This document shows, piece by piece, positions 42,826 to 52,139 of a DNA stretch of 64,000 nucleotides (positions within the stretch are counted from its first letter, which is position 1; each line of letters begins with the position of its first letter). The stretch is from the NCBI RefSeq assembly GCF_002234575.2, contig NZ_CP022464.2, positions 4,216,001-4,280,000 of the forward strand, in the 5' to 3' direction. A program made the translations under genes and the position numbers. Below the pieces are notes generated by a model, which saw only the letters and a list, made by a program, of their open reading frames with translations, ran no database searches and had not been told where the DNA came from. Source of the stretch: Enterocloster bolteae. GTDB taxonomy: Bacteria; Bacillota; Clostridia; Lachnospirales; Lachnospiraceae.

Positions 42826-45023
42826 ATCCTCCTTAAATGTACCTGGAACGCCTGGTATTCCCCTGTCCCGGACGGAATGGGGATTCCGGCCGACATAAGG
42901 CCTGCTCCCGGATATTCGGTCCCTGTATCCTCATCCCTGTACATGGCCTCGGGATCCAGCCCCTCCATAGGAATATACAATGACAGCGGATTGCCGTGGG
43001 TCTCCAGAGCAACTGTATTTAACAGCGCCTCCCCCTTATCCTCACTCACAAAGAGCCATGCGGCCGCTTCCCTGTCCTCAAAGGGATTCGTCAGCCGGTA
43101 ATACGCCCCGTCATGAATCAGATGCCAGTATTTATGGTACGCGTCTATCTGCTCCCTCACGCAATTCTTGTCTTCTTCCGATATGGCGCTTAAATTCAGC
43201 TCATATCCAAAACTTCCCGCCATGGCAACCACTCCCCTGGTTTTCATGGGCGTAATTCTGCCTGTCTGGTGGTTTGGCACTGCTGATACATGGGAACCCA
43301 CTGCGCTGATTGGGTAGCCAAAGGAAGTTCCGTACTGAATCCGGATGCGGTCCACCGCATCGGTGTTGTCACTGCACCAGATTTGGGGCGTGTAATACAG
43401 CATGCCTGCGTCAAAACGCCCGCCGCCGCCGCTGCACCCCTCAATCAGAAGGTCCGGATAGCGCTTTGTCAGACGCTCCAGGAAGTCATAGAGTCCCAGC
43501 ATATACCGGTACAAAATACTGCCCGGACTGTCTCCACCCGCCATTTTACCTGCCGCGGAATATACGTCCGCTATGCTGCGGTTCATATCCCATTTCAGAT
43601 ACTCTATATGGGCGCTGTCAAGGACCCGGCAGATACTGTCAAAAATATAATCCGCCACCTCTTTTCTTGAAAAATCCAGCACCAGCTGGCTTCTGCCCCG
43701 GACCGGCTTTCTTCCGGGCACAGCAAAGGCCCAGTCCGGATGTTCCCTGTAAAGACTGCTGTCCTCAGACACCATCTCCGGCTCCATCCAGATTCCGAAT
43801 TTCATTCCCAGGCCGTTAATCCGGCTAACCAGGCTGCCCAGGGAACCGCCCAGCTTTTTTACGTTTACCTGCCAGTCTCCCAGACCGGAGCAATCCGAAT
43901 CCCGCTTTCCGAACCATCCGTCGTCCAGCACCATCATTTCCACGCCCAGTTCCTTTGCCTGTCTTGCGATGTCCAGTATCTTTTCCCCGGTAAAATCAAA
44001 GTAGGTGGCTTCCCAGTTGTTGATCAGCACAGGCCGGGGAATGGTCTTGTACTTTCCCCTGCAAAGGCTGCGGCGCATGGCCTTATGGATGCTGCGCGAC
44101 AATGTACCCAGCCCATGGCTGCTGTACCCCATGATAACCTCAGGCCCAAAGAAAATCTCCCCAGGTTTAAGCTCATAGGAAAACATCTCATCCTGAAGCC
44201 CCATAGACATCCTGGTCTGACCGTACTGGTCCGTCTCCGCCTCTGCCTTAAAGGCCCCGCTGTACACAAAGGACATGCTGTAACAGGGGCCATGGTTTTC
44301 GGTTGTCTCCCGTCCTGCCAGTATCAGAAATGGATTATACTGGTGGCTGGAAGTCCCTCTGCGGCTTCCTATGACCTGGGCGCCGTGGCACAGGGCGGTT
44401 CTCTGGAAATTGCGCTCCATTGCGTGGCGTCCGTAAAACTGAATCAGATCGTATTCCCCGTGAAGGAAGTCCAGACATGCACTGTATACCCGTTTCAGGG
44501 CTGCCGGGCCATTCCCTTCATTTTTCACACAGACTGCCCTGGTAATAATGTCGTATCCGGGGAATACGCCGTAGAGCAACGTAACCGCCAGTCCGCTGAC
44601 CTGGTCTGTCAGGTGTATCTTAAGGCTCTCTGCGTCCTCCAGGCCCTCCCCATACATAGAAGGAAGGCCTGGAAGGCTGTATTTCCCTTTGCTTATTTCA
44701 TATCCTCCATAGCGCAGATTCAGCCCATAGGATTTGTCAGCCTGTTCCACTGCAAGGGCAGGGCTTCTGAAGTCCCCTGAGCCCTGATATGGATATTCCT
44801 GGGGAAGGGCGTCCAGGGAATAGGTTCTGTCATCACCTGCCTCATATGGATTGGGTGAGAACCCCCGGTCCCCAAAGGTAAGCAGATATTCCATGGAGCC
44901 CTCTGTCCTGTCCCCGTAGTACAGGTGAAGCAGATTCCCATAGGAATCTGCCTTCATCTGATATGTGGAGTGGTCCGTGTGAAGGGTGAATATCCTTCCA
45001 TTTTCCTGATACTGTATTGCCAT
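42822..45023 (-). CDS. GH36 alpha-galactosidase
   Basis: 733 aa, full-length bacterial GH36. Motifs: INNWEATYFDF, LDDGWFGKRDSD, nucleophile Asp in LKWDMNRSI, EGCSGGGGRFD and acid/base Asp in CSDNTDAVDR. It releases terminal alpha-1,6-galactose from melibiose, raffinose or stachyose imported by the adjacent transporter. No signal peptide. GGAGG lies seven bases before the ATG. Confidence 0.95.
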   Translation of the reverse strand: MAIQYQENGRIFTLHTDHSTYQMKADSYGNLLHLYYGDRTEGSMEYLLTFGDRGFSPNPYEAGDDRTYSLDALPQEYPYQGSGDFRSPALAVEQADKSYGLNLRYGGYEISKGKYSLPGLPSMYGEGLEDAESLKIHLTDQVSGLAVTLLYGVFPGYDIITRAVCVKNEGNGPAALKRVYSACLDFLHGEYDLIQFYGRHAMERNFQRTALCHGAQVIGSRRGTSSHQYNPFLILAGRETTENHGPCYSMSFVYSGAFKAEAETDQYGQTRMSMGLQDEMFSYELKPGEIFFGPEVIMGYSSHGLGTLSRSIHKAMRRSLCRGKYKTIPRPVLINNWEATYFDFTGEKILDIARQAKELGVEMMVLDDGWFGKRDSDCSGLGDWQVNVKKLGGSLGSLVSRINGLGMKFGIWMEPEMVSEDSSLYREHPDWAFAVPGRKPVRGRSQLVLDFSRKEVADYIFDSICRVLDSAHIEYLKWDMNRSIADVYSAAGKMAGGDSPGSILYRYMLGLYDFLERLTKRYPDLLIEGCSGGGGRFDAGMLYYTPQIWCSDNTDAVDRIRIQYGTSFGYPISAVGSHVSAVPNHQTGRITPMKTRGVVAMAGSFGYELNLSAISEEDKNCVREQIDAYHKYWHLIHDGAYYRLTNPFEDREAAAWLFVSEDKGEALLNTVALETHGNPLSLYIPMEGLDPEAMYRDEDTGTEYPGAGLMSAGIPIPSGTGEYQAFQVHLRRI

Positions 45024-45077
45024 GTGTCATCCTCCGTCTCTGTTATCCGTCTCTGTTTTCTATCTTTATCTCCATCT

Positions 45078-45911
45078 CTATTTTCCGCCTGTCATTGCAA
45101 TTCCTTCTATAAACTGCTTCTGGAATACCAGATACAGAATCACCATGGGAACCATAGCCAGGACAGAGCCTGCCATCAGCACCGGATAATTGGTGGTGAA
45201 CTGCCCTCTCAGGGTAGAAAGACCGGCAGACAAGGTCATCATGTTCAGATCCGTGTTGGCAATCAGAGGCCACATCAGATCTGCATAAGCGAACACTGCA
45301 GTGAAGATGGTAAGGGCAGCCATGCTGGCCTTGGTCAGAGGCATCATGACCTTGGTAAAGGTCTGCCACTTGGTGCAGCCGTCCAGGTATGCGGCCTCCC
45401 CCAGCTCATCCGGAATGCCCATGTAAGCCTGCCTGAGGAAAAAGGTGCCGAACGCGCTGACTAACCCCGGAAATACCAGCGCAAACATGCTGTTTGTCAG
45501 TCCCATTCTGGCTAACATCTGGTACTGGGGAATAATAAATATCTGGGACGGCAGCATCATCTGTACAATCACCAGGGAGAACAAAAGATTCTTTCCCCTG
45601 AATTTAAGCTTTGCAAATGCGAACCCGGCTGCTGAGGAAAACGCCACCGCGCAGAGCACCCGAAACAGAATCAGCAGCGCCGTATTCACATACAATTTCA
45701 TAAAGGGCAGGGAGGCGATGGCTCGCAGGTAGTTCTCCTTCATCCACTGCTTCGGCAGGATGGTCGGCGGAATCTGTACGCTCTCCCCTGCCGACTTAAA
45801 GCTGGTGAACACCATCCATATAAACGGGAATATCATAAGCAGGGCTCCCGCTCCCAGGGCCGCATACACAAGGGCGGTATTAATACTGCGGTTTGTCTCC
45901 AATGATTTCAT
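45078..45911 (-). CDS. Sugar ABC transporter permease (CUT1, MsmG type)
   Basis: 277 aa, six membrane segments, EAA loop GEAAYLDGCTKWQTFTKVMMPLTK. Belongs with the permease and binding protein upstream. The nearby alpha-galactosidase points to raffinose-family oligosaccharides. Ribosome site GGAGG. Confidence 0.92.
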   Translation of the reverse strand: MKSLETNRSINTALVYAALGAGALLMIFPFIWMVFTSFKSAGESVQIPPTILPKQWMKENYLRAIASLPFMKLYVNTALLILFRVLCAVAFSSAAGFAFAKLKFRGKNLLFSLVIVQMMLPSQIFIIPQYQMLARMGLTNSMFALVFPGLVSAFGTFFLRQAYMGIPDELGEAAYLDGCTKWQTFTKVMMPLTKASMAALTIFTAVFAYADLMWPLIANTDLNMMTLSAGLSTLRGQFTTNYPVLMAGSVLAMVPMVILYLVFQKQFIEGIAMTGGK

Positions 45912-45925
45912 ATTTTCCCTCCATC

Positions 45926-46810
45926 CTAAACTTCATAGTTGACCCACTTCTTCTGTCCCCAGAACTGCAGAGCTGTCACGGCTCCTATAAGCAGTACGGT
46001 CCACACAACAATGGCGGAAGCATACCCACGGTTTCCTGCCACAAAGGACTCACGGTAAAAGAGATACATCAGTGACTGGGCGTTTGTAAGGGCCGGATTG
46101 GTCTGGTCCACCATCATGTAAATCAGGTCGTACACCTTAAGGGATGCCATGAGCCGCATGATTAACACCACAAAGAGGGTGGGCGACACCATGGGAAGCG
46201 TAATCTTAAAAAACTGCTGTATTTTGGAAGCCCCGTCCAGGCTGGCGGCCTCATAGTAGCTCTTTGATATGTTCTGTATTCCTGACAGCAGCAGAACCGC
46301 GTCATATCCCACGGCGCTCCAGACTGCCACCACCGCACAGGCCGGAAGCACCAGCTTGGGGTTGGTCAGCCAGTTTATCCTGCTTCCGATGATCTGGTTG
46401 ATAATGCCGTACTCTGCGTTGAAAATCCATTTCCACACCATGGCTATGGCTGCCGGCGCAACCACCATGGGCAGGAAATAAATGGCTCTGAAAGCAGCCT
46501 TTGCCCGAATCTTCGCATTGAGCAGCACAGCGGTCAGCAGGGAAAGGAAAATTCCCAGGGGCACGGTCAGAATACAGAAGTAAATGGAATTCCAGGTGGC
46601 CTTCCAAAACTCCTTGTTCCCAAACATCTGCACATAATTTTCCACTCCGCTGACCTCATAGTACCCAAAGGGATGGGTGGTGGAAAAGCTCAGTACCAGG
46701 GTCTGCAGGAACGGATACACGTTCAGCACAATCAGACCTATTATCGTAGGGGCAATGAGCAGATAGCCCCATTTTGCATCCTCTGTCAAATATTGTTTCT
46801 TACCCATCAT
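45926..46810 (-). CDS. Sugar ABC transporter permease (CUT1, MsmF type)
   Basis: 294 aa, six membrane segments, EAA loop YEAASLDGASKIQQFFKITLPMVS. GGAGG lies close to the first ATG (46810); the next codon is also ATG (46807) and is spaced better. Forms the channel with MsmG-type permease 45078-45911. No ATPase gene in the operon, usual for CUT1 systems that share one MsmK/MsiK-type ATPase. Confidence 0.92.
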   Translation of the reverse strand: MMGKKQYLTEDAKWGYLLIAPTIIGLIVLNVYPFLQTLVLSFSTTHPFGYYEVSGVENYVQMFGNKEFWKATWNSIYFCILTVPLGIFLSLLTAVLLNAKIRAKAAFRAIYFLPMVVAPAAIAMVWKWIFNAEYGIINQIIGSRINWLTNPKLVLPACAVVAVWSAVGYDAVLLLSGIQNISKSYYEAASLDGASKIQQFFKITLPMVSPTLFVVLIMRLMASLKVYDLIYMMVDQTNPALTNAQSLMYLFYRESFVAGNRGYASAIVVWTVLLIGAVTALQFWGQKKWVNYEV

Positions 46811-46831
46811 TCTCCTCCAGTCCTGCCATCA

Positions 46832-48133
46832 TTACGGCGCCTTTGCTTCATCCACCAGTTTCTGCATATCCTCCAGTCCCTGGTCCAGACTCAGCTCACC
46901 GCTGTATATCTTTAACAGCAGGTCGTTAATCTGGGTTTTCCAGTTGGGTCTGGATGCATTGTTGACGCTCTGTACACCATAAGGAAACATATCCACGCAT
47001 TTTTGGACATCCAATTTGTAGTCATATTGGTCAAAGGCGCTTATCCACGTATCCTCCAGCCCCTTGTAGGCCGGTATGGCTGCGCCTGACAGCCCCTGGA
47101 CCCTCTGTCCTTCCTCGGAACCTGCAAATTTCAGGAAATCCCTTGCATATTCCAGCTTCTTTCCCTTGGCTCCGGTGGAATAACACAGGCCGTTGGATAT
47201 GGTGGCTCTGCCGTCTCCCCGGACCGGGTCCGGGCACTTGGGAAGCACGGCCACATCCCATTTTCCGATCATCTCCTTGTTATTCTCCATAAAGGAAATA
47301 AGGTTCCAGTTTCCCTCCAGGTACATGGCCCCCTGCTCTGACATGAATGCGTTGCCCGGAGCCGTCTCAGCAAAATAGTTCTGGTCAGGGCACCACGGCT
47401 CCTTCTGAAGACCGATATAAAATTCCATGGCCTTCCTTGTGCCGGAATCCAGAAACCCTGCCCTGGTCTTATCCTCGTTCAGTATGTAACCTCCTGCCTG
47501 GTATACGAAATTCCAGTATCCCAGCTGCTCATCCGCATATGCCATATATCCGTATTTTCCGGTTCTTTCATAAATCTGAGCCGAAGCCGATGTAAGGTCA
47601 TCCCACGTCCAGGACTCATCAGGGTAAGCCACCCCTGCCGCATCAAACATCTCTTTGTTATATACCAGGCAGACCGTATCCTTATCCTTGGGAACCCCAT
47701 ACATCCGCCCGTCGGAGCCCCTGGCATTTGCCAGCGAAATATCTGAAAAATGGCTGGTATAATAATCCGGCTCCACATCGTCATATAAATCCGTCACATC
47801 CTCCAGTTTTCCATAGTCCGCATATTTAAGAATCTGATTGGTGTGCATCCAGAAGATGTCCGGCAGCTGTCCTGATTCTGCCGCCGCATCCAGCTTGGTC
47901 CAGTACTCATCCCAGCTGGTAACCTGAACCTGGATTTCCACCTCCGGGTTCTTATCCATATAAGCCCTGGCTACTGCTTCCATACCGCCTCTCTGGGCAT
48001 TGTCCCAAATCTGGAAGTTCAGATGCACCAATCCATCCGAGGCCCTTGTTCCGGAGCCGCATCCTCCAAGCAAAGCTGCCCCCAGCACGGCTGCGGCCGC
48101 TGTGAGAATTCCCTTTCTGAACGTTTTAAGCAT
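46832..48133 (-). CDS. Sugar ABC transporter substrate-binding lipoprotein (CUT1, MsmE type)
   Basis: 433 aa. Signal peptide with lipobox LGGC (Cys about residue 25), then the family pattern: LNFQIWDN, AYMDKNPEVEIQVQVTSWDEYWTKL, PDIFWMHTNQI, YGVPKDKDTVCLVYNKEMFD and GAMYLEGNWNL. First gene of the raffinose-type operon, divergent from the AraC regulator at 48355. Confidence 0.92.
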   Translation of the reverse strand: MLKTFRKGILTAAAAVLGAALLGGCGSGTRASDGLVHLNFQIWDNAQRGGMEAVARAYMDKNPEVEIQVQVTSWDEYWTKLDAAAESGQLPDIFWMHTNQILKYADYGKLEDVTDLYDDVEPDYYTSHFSDISLANARGSDGRMYGVPKDKDTVCLVYNKEMFDAAGVAYPDESWTWDDLTSASAQIYERTGKYGYMAYADEQLGYWNFVYQAGGYILNEDKTRAGFLDSGTRKAMEFYIGLQKEPWCPDQNYFAETAPGNAFMSEQGAMYLEGNWNLISFMENNKEMIGKWDVAVLPKCPDPVRGDGRATISNGLCYSTGAKGKKLEYARDFLKFAGSEEGQRVQGLSGAAIPAYKGLEDTWISAFDQYDYKLDVQKCVDMFPYGVQSVNNASRPNWKTQINDLLLKIYSGELSLDQGLEDMQKLVDEAKAP

Positions 48134-48244
48134 AATATACCCCCTGTCATCCCTGTTCCTTCTATTCTAAAACCATCCAATTTGTCGCCTTCATTCCATC
48201 CGGATTTCTTTGATAACTACATGATATCATGGGTTTTAAGGCAG

Positions 48245-48261
48245 GTAAATATTCTGTTTAC
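48245..48261. promoter_or_regulatory. Small palindrome in the transporter promoter region
   Basis: GTAAA-N7-TTTAC, 17 bp, about 110 bases upstream of the binding-protein gene and next to AATATT-like -10 sequence on the minus strand. It might be an operator or part of the minus-strand promoter. Confidence 0.25.
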
Positions 48262-48268
48262 ACAAAAA

Positions 48269-48327
48269 ATATACCCAAATGCTATTTTTATACCTATAAC
48301 TTGATATAGGCTGGCATTTGGGTATAT
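48269..48327. promoter_or_regulatory. Perfect 14-bp inverted repeat between divergent msm-type operon and AraC gene
   Basis: ATATACCCAAATGC (48269-48282) and GCATTTGGGTATAT (48314-48327), centres about 45 bp apart, with an inner CCTATA/TATAGG pair between them. The right arm overlaps the -10 of the AraC-gene promoter. Likely binding sites for the adjacent AraC protein, whose two half-sites would be four to five helical turns apart. Confidence 0.6.
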
Positions 48328-48330
48328 AAT
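48301..48330 (+). promoter_or_regulatory. Promoter of the AraC regulator gene
   Basis: TTGATA (48301-48306), 18-bp spacer, TATAAT (48325-48330), 25 bases before the start codon. Its -10 overlaps the right arm of the inverted repeat, suggesting autoregulation. Confidence 0.6.
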
Positions 48331-48354
48331 GATTAAAAAGGGGGTTTTCAGGCA

Positions 48355-49212
48355 ATGAGCAATGTACTGTTTTCTATATTTCCCAACGAGCGCTTCGTGG
48401 ATTTGGGGTTATATCAATACGGCTGGGAACAGTGTGAACCGCTGCACTCTTATGGTCCCTATGCCAGAAACCACTATCTGTTCCACTACTGCATATCCGG
48501 CACAGGCACCCTCATATCCACGGATTCCAAAGGGGAATCCCACACCTACCAGATTAAAAGCGGGGAAGGGTTCCTGATTTATCCCAAGCAGATCAACACC
48601 TACTTTGCGGACAAGAACCATCCATGGGAGTATACCTGGGTGGAATTTGACGGCCTCCGCGTTAAGGAAGCTCTGGAGCTGGCAGGACTGACCATGGATG
48701 CCCCTGTATACCATTCCAACGCCCGTGACCTAAGCCTGGAACTGAAAAATGAAATGCTCTACATTGCCAGGCACTCCGACCAGTCGCCCTTCCACCTGAT
48801 TGGCCACCTTTATCTGTTCCTGGACTATCTGACCCGCTCCTCTGCCTCCCGCAGGCTGTTAAAGACAGGCCGTCTCCAGGACTTTTATATCCGTGAGGCC
48901 ACATCCTTCATTGAGCAGAACTTCCAGAACGACATATCGGTGGAGGACATTGCCGCCTTCTGCAATCTGAACCGCAGCTACTTCGGCAAAATCTTCCGCG
49001 ACGCAGTGGGTAAGAGTCCTCAGGAATTTCTTATCAGCTACCGCATGACCAAGGCCGCCGAACTGCTAAAGCTTACGGAGCTGAGCATAAACGACATCAG
49101 CAATGCTGTGGGTTATCCCAACCAGCTCCATTTTTCCCGCGCCTTTAAAAAAACATACGGCATCCCGCCCCGCCAGTGGCGCCAGGAAAACAAGATGGCT
49201 CCGGCCACCTAG
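48355..49212 (+). CDS. AraC family transcriptional regulator of the raffinose-type operon (MsmR-like)
   Basis: 285 aa. N-terminal cupin sugar-binding domain (residues about 15-150, with YLFHYCISGTGTL and GEGFLIYPKQINTYFAD), C-terminal pair of helix-turn-helix motifs (VEDIAAFCNLNRSYFGKIF and INDISNAVGYPNQLHFSRAFK). Divergent from the binding-protein/permease/GH36/GH13 operon, so the natural regulator of it. Confidence 0.9.
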   Translation: MSNVLFSIFPNERFVDLGLYQYGWEQCEPLHSYGPYARNHYLFHYCISGTGTLISTDSKGESHTYQIKSGEGFLIYPKQINTYFADKNHPWEYTWVEFDGLRVKEALELAGLTMDAPVYHSNARDLSLELKNEMLYIARHSDQSPFHLIGHLYLFLDYLTRSSASRRLLKTGRLQDFYIREATSFIEQNFQNDISVEDIAAFCNLNRSYFGKIFRDAVGKSPQEFLISYRMTKAAELLKLTELSINDISNAVGYPNQLHFSRAFKKTYGIPPRQWRQENKMAPAT

Positions 49213-49268
49213 GGCCAGGAGTATTTACTGCCGTATCATATACAGACATATGGTATACAGCCGTATAC

Positions 49269-51965
49269 TTACAGATACTTCTCCTCATACTCCTCCACGG
49301 GTATGGGCCTGCTGAACAGGTATCCCTGGGCTGTCTCCACCCCGCAGGTACGAAGCACGGACATCTGCTCCTCTGTCTCGATTCCCTCTGCCACCACCCG
49401 GATTCCCATTTTTTTGCAGATTCCCGCTATGGACTCAATGATGGCCTGGGCCTTGGGGTTATTGACCATGTCGTCCACCATGGTCTTATCTAATTTGAGC
49501 ACGTCGAATTCCACTGAGGATAACAGGGACAGATTCACATACTCTGTTCCAAAATCATCCAGGGCAACTGTAAATCCTGCCTGGCGCAGTTTCCCTATGA
49601 GCTCCTTTAAGTCGATTTCCGGCGCGTTCCGTATGCTCTCTGTTATCTCGATTTCCAGCAGTCCCGGAGAGATTCCATATTTATCACACAGCTTCACCAG
49701 CTGTTCCACAAAGGAGGGCTGGGCCAGTGAAAACCTGGAAAAGTTCACTGAAACAGGAAATGCCTGCTTCTCCCGGTCAGCCCACTCCTTTACCTTGGAA
49801 CAGATAAATTCAAAGACAAAGAAGTCCACCTGGCTGATGGTCTGGGCTTCCTCCAGAAGGGGCAGGAAATTGCCCGGCAGCACCATGGACCCTTCCTTGG
49901 ACTGATATCGTATCAGCGCCTCTGCCCCCACCGCGGACCGGTCCGCAGAGGAAACCTTTGGCTGCACATAGACCACGAAATGATTCTTTCCCAGTTCGTC
50001 TGCCAGTACCTCCGGGTTGGACAGATTGATTACCTCGTCGCTCTGGTGCCTGTAGCGCCGGGACACAGGACTCCGGCGGTAAAATTCTTTCTTATCCTCA
50101 TACATCCTTGCATCTGCATCCGCAATGATTTGGGACAAATCATCGCTTCCCTCTGCCCAGCGGCTGCCCACAGCTGCCCTGCATATGGAATCCCGCTCAA
50201 AATTCTTCCTGAGCAGCTCCACCTTTTCTTCAAATACTTCCTTGCTCCATTCCCGGCAGATGATGACAAATTCATCCCCGCCGATTCGGTAGAAATCAGC
50301 TCCATCAAACGTCTCCCGCATCCTCCTGGCGCATTCCACCAGTACCTTATCTCCAAATGCGTGGCCTCTCAAATCATTGATATCCTTCAGGCCGTTGACA
50401 TCCAGATATACAATGCCCACCGGGGAATCCGTAACTCTCAGGTTATCCGTATCGGCAGTATACCGGTTGCGGTTGTAGAAGGAGGTCAGGGTGTCATGAT
50501 AGCTGAGCCTGTTTAATTCCTTTTCATTCTCATCCCTGCGGTAGGACAGCATAAGAAAATAACCCAGTGTGCGCAGAAGTGGGCCGATATTGACCAGCTG
50601 TTCCAAAGGAGGATTATCCACTCCAATGGCACCGCAGAAATGACCGTCCCGTTCCAGAGGCGCCGCCACCAGACTGGTGATCCCCTGGGCCGTTAAAATC
50701 TCATACTCATTTCTGTAGTCCTCCTTCAGATCCTGCACATCCTCTAACACCATACATTCCTGCCTGTCAAAGATTTTAAGCCAGCGGTCGATGAATTCCA
50801 GAGGCAGACCCTGCAGCATATCCATCTGGGATTCCACGCCCTCGGCGCACCACTCGTATTCATTGTACAGCTTGCCGTCCCTCAGCATGAATACATAAGA
50901 CCGGTCCGCGTTCATGAACCGCCCCAGTTTATCAAGGATAACGGGAAGCATCTCCCCGATGCCCCTGTCTTCATAAAGGCTGCGCACACAGTCCACCAGC
51001 ATATCCTCTGCGCGAAGGGCAAACTTAAGACTTTGTTTCTCCTTTTCCGCTTCCGTCACGTCAAAGGCAATCTCCAGGCGGGCCGGTCTGTCATTCCATT
51101 CGATCAGGCGGTCCTTTAACAGATAATGGCGGCCTGTTATGGGGTTGGTATTCTCCCATGTGACAATATTATCGTAATCCGTAAAATGCTCACTGCAGAA
51201 CGGACATGGCTCACTGCGTCCGTGGAATACCTCATAACAGCGCTTTCCTTCAATGGAATCCAGATGAAAATTCCTCATTCCGGCCTCGTTCAGAAAAAGC
51301 AGCTCATGGGTCTCCACGTCAGAGACATACATCATCTCGGATATATCGTTGAGGGGCGCGCGAAGCGTATCCCACATACGGTCCAGACGCTGCTTCTGCT
51401 GCCGGTTGGCATTTTCCTTTTCCCGTATGACGGCCTGCATCTTATCCTGCCTGCGCTCCTGCCATACCAGGATTCCCCACACACCCATGGCCCCAAGTAT
51501 CAGAATTCCGAATCCCCTGCTGGTACGGTTCACCTGTTTCTCAGTATACTGCTCCGCCGCTGTCACGGTTGTATCCGCCAGCTGGAAATAATGCTCGCTG
51601 AGTTCAAACAGCTCTTCTGAATCCTTCCCCTGCCTCACCAGCATGATTTCTTCCTTAAGCACCTGCCACTGGTCCTCCATGGATGCCAGCAGCTCCTGGT
51701 AGGCCTGATCATTCAAACGGATGAGGCGGTTTTCCCCCACCCCGGTGGCCAGCTCCTCCATAATGCCGTCCAAACGCGCAATAAGGGCGTCATCCGCCCG
51801 CCCTTTCAATTCTTCCTTTACAAGGCGTTGGGTGGCGCCTCTGACAACACCTGTATAGTTGATAACCCTGGCATTTCCCTGGAGATTGTGTATGGACACA
51901 AGGGACAGGCCTCCCAGTCCCACCAGGGACAGGAAAAGAACAATGGGAATCAGTCTTTTCTTCAT
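49269..51965 (-). CDS. PAS-GAF-GGDEF-EAL cyclic-di-GMP signalling protein
   Basis: 898 aa from the ATG at 51965 (AAGGA eight bases upstream; an ATG three codons earlier abuts it). N-terminal membrane helix, an extracellular helical domain like the PilJ/NIT-type sensor (GVVRGATQRLVKEEL), second helix near residue 150-170, PAS domain with a CPFC pair, GAF domain (about 310-480), diguanylate cyclase with intact RIGGDEF, and phosphodiesterase with intact EALIRY, EITES and LDDFGTEY. Both enzymatic halves keep their signature residues, so it may be bifunctional. Single gene, divergent from the RelA/SpoT-domain gene. Confidence 0.92.
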   Translation of the reverse strand: MKKRLIPIVLFLSLVGLGGLSLVSIHNLQGNARVINYTGVVRGATQRLVKEELKGRADDALIARLDGIMEELATGVGENRLIRLNDQAYQELLASMEDQWQVLKEEIMLVRQGKDSEELFELSEHYFQLADTTVTAAEQYTEKQVNRTSRGFGILILGAMGVWGILVWQERRQDKMQAVIREKENANRQQKQRLDRMWDTLRAPLNDISEMMYVSDVETHELLFLNEAGMRNFHLDSIEGKRCYEVFHGRSEPCPFCSEHFTDYDNIVTWENTNPITGRHYLLKDRLIEWNDRPARLEIAFDVTEAEKEKQSLKFALRAEDMLVDCVRSLYEDRGIGEMLPVILDKLGRFMNADRSYVFMLRDGKLYNEYEWCAEGVESQMDMLQGLPLEFIDRWLKIFDRQECMVLEDVQDLKEDYRNEYEILTAQGITSLVAAPLERDGHFCGAIGVDNPPLEQLVNIGPLLRTLGYFLMLSYRRDENEKELNRLSYHDTLTSFYNRNRYTADTDNLRVTDSPVGIVYLDVNGLKDINDLRGHAFGDKVLVECARRMRETFDGADFYRIGGDEFVIICREWSKEVFEEKVELLRKNFERDSICRAAVGSRWAEGSDDLSQIIADADARMYEDKKEFYRRSPVSRRYRHQSDEVINLSNPEVLADELGKNHFVVYVQPKVSSADRSAVGAEALIRYQSKEGSMVLPGNFLPLLEEAQTISQVDFFVFEFICSKVKEWADREKQAFPVSVNFSRFSLAQPSFVEQLVKLCDKYGISPGLLEIEITESIRNAPEIDLKELIGKLRQAGFTVALDDFGTEYVNLSLLSSVEFDVLKLDKTMVDDMVNNPKAQAIIESIAGICKKMGIRVVAEGIETEEQMSVLRTCGVETAQGYLFSRPIPVEEYEEKYL

Positions 51966-52079
51966 ACGTACCATCCTTCATAACCGGATGCTCTCCGGCA
52001 CTTTCATATCTTAAGTATAACACTTAATTTCATTAAATCCAGCAGGATTTTACTATTTATTCTAATTGTTACCACAGGG

Positions 52080-52108
52080 GTGACTTCCTTCTGAAAATGT
52101 TATATAAT
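52080..52108 (+). promoter_or_regulatory. Likely promoter of the RelA/SpoT-domain gene
   Basis: TATAAT at 52103-52108 with a weak -35 (GTGACT, about 52080-52085) 17 bases upstream. The transcript would start about 25 bases before the ATG at 52140. Confidence 0.5.
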
Positions 52109-52139
52109 ATTGGGTATCAAAGCAATGCGGAGAACAGAT

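Noticed and set aside
43740..44780. 346-codon open frame on the plus strand
   Set aside because: Antisense to the GH36 alpha-galactosidase, whose catalytic motifs are complete; low stop frequency here reflects GC-rich codon use.
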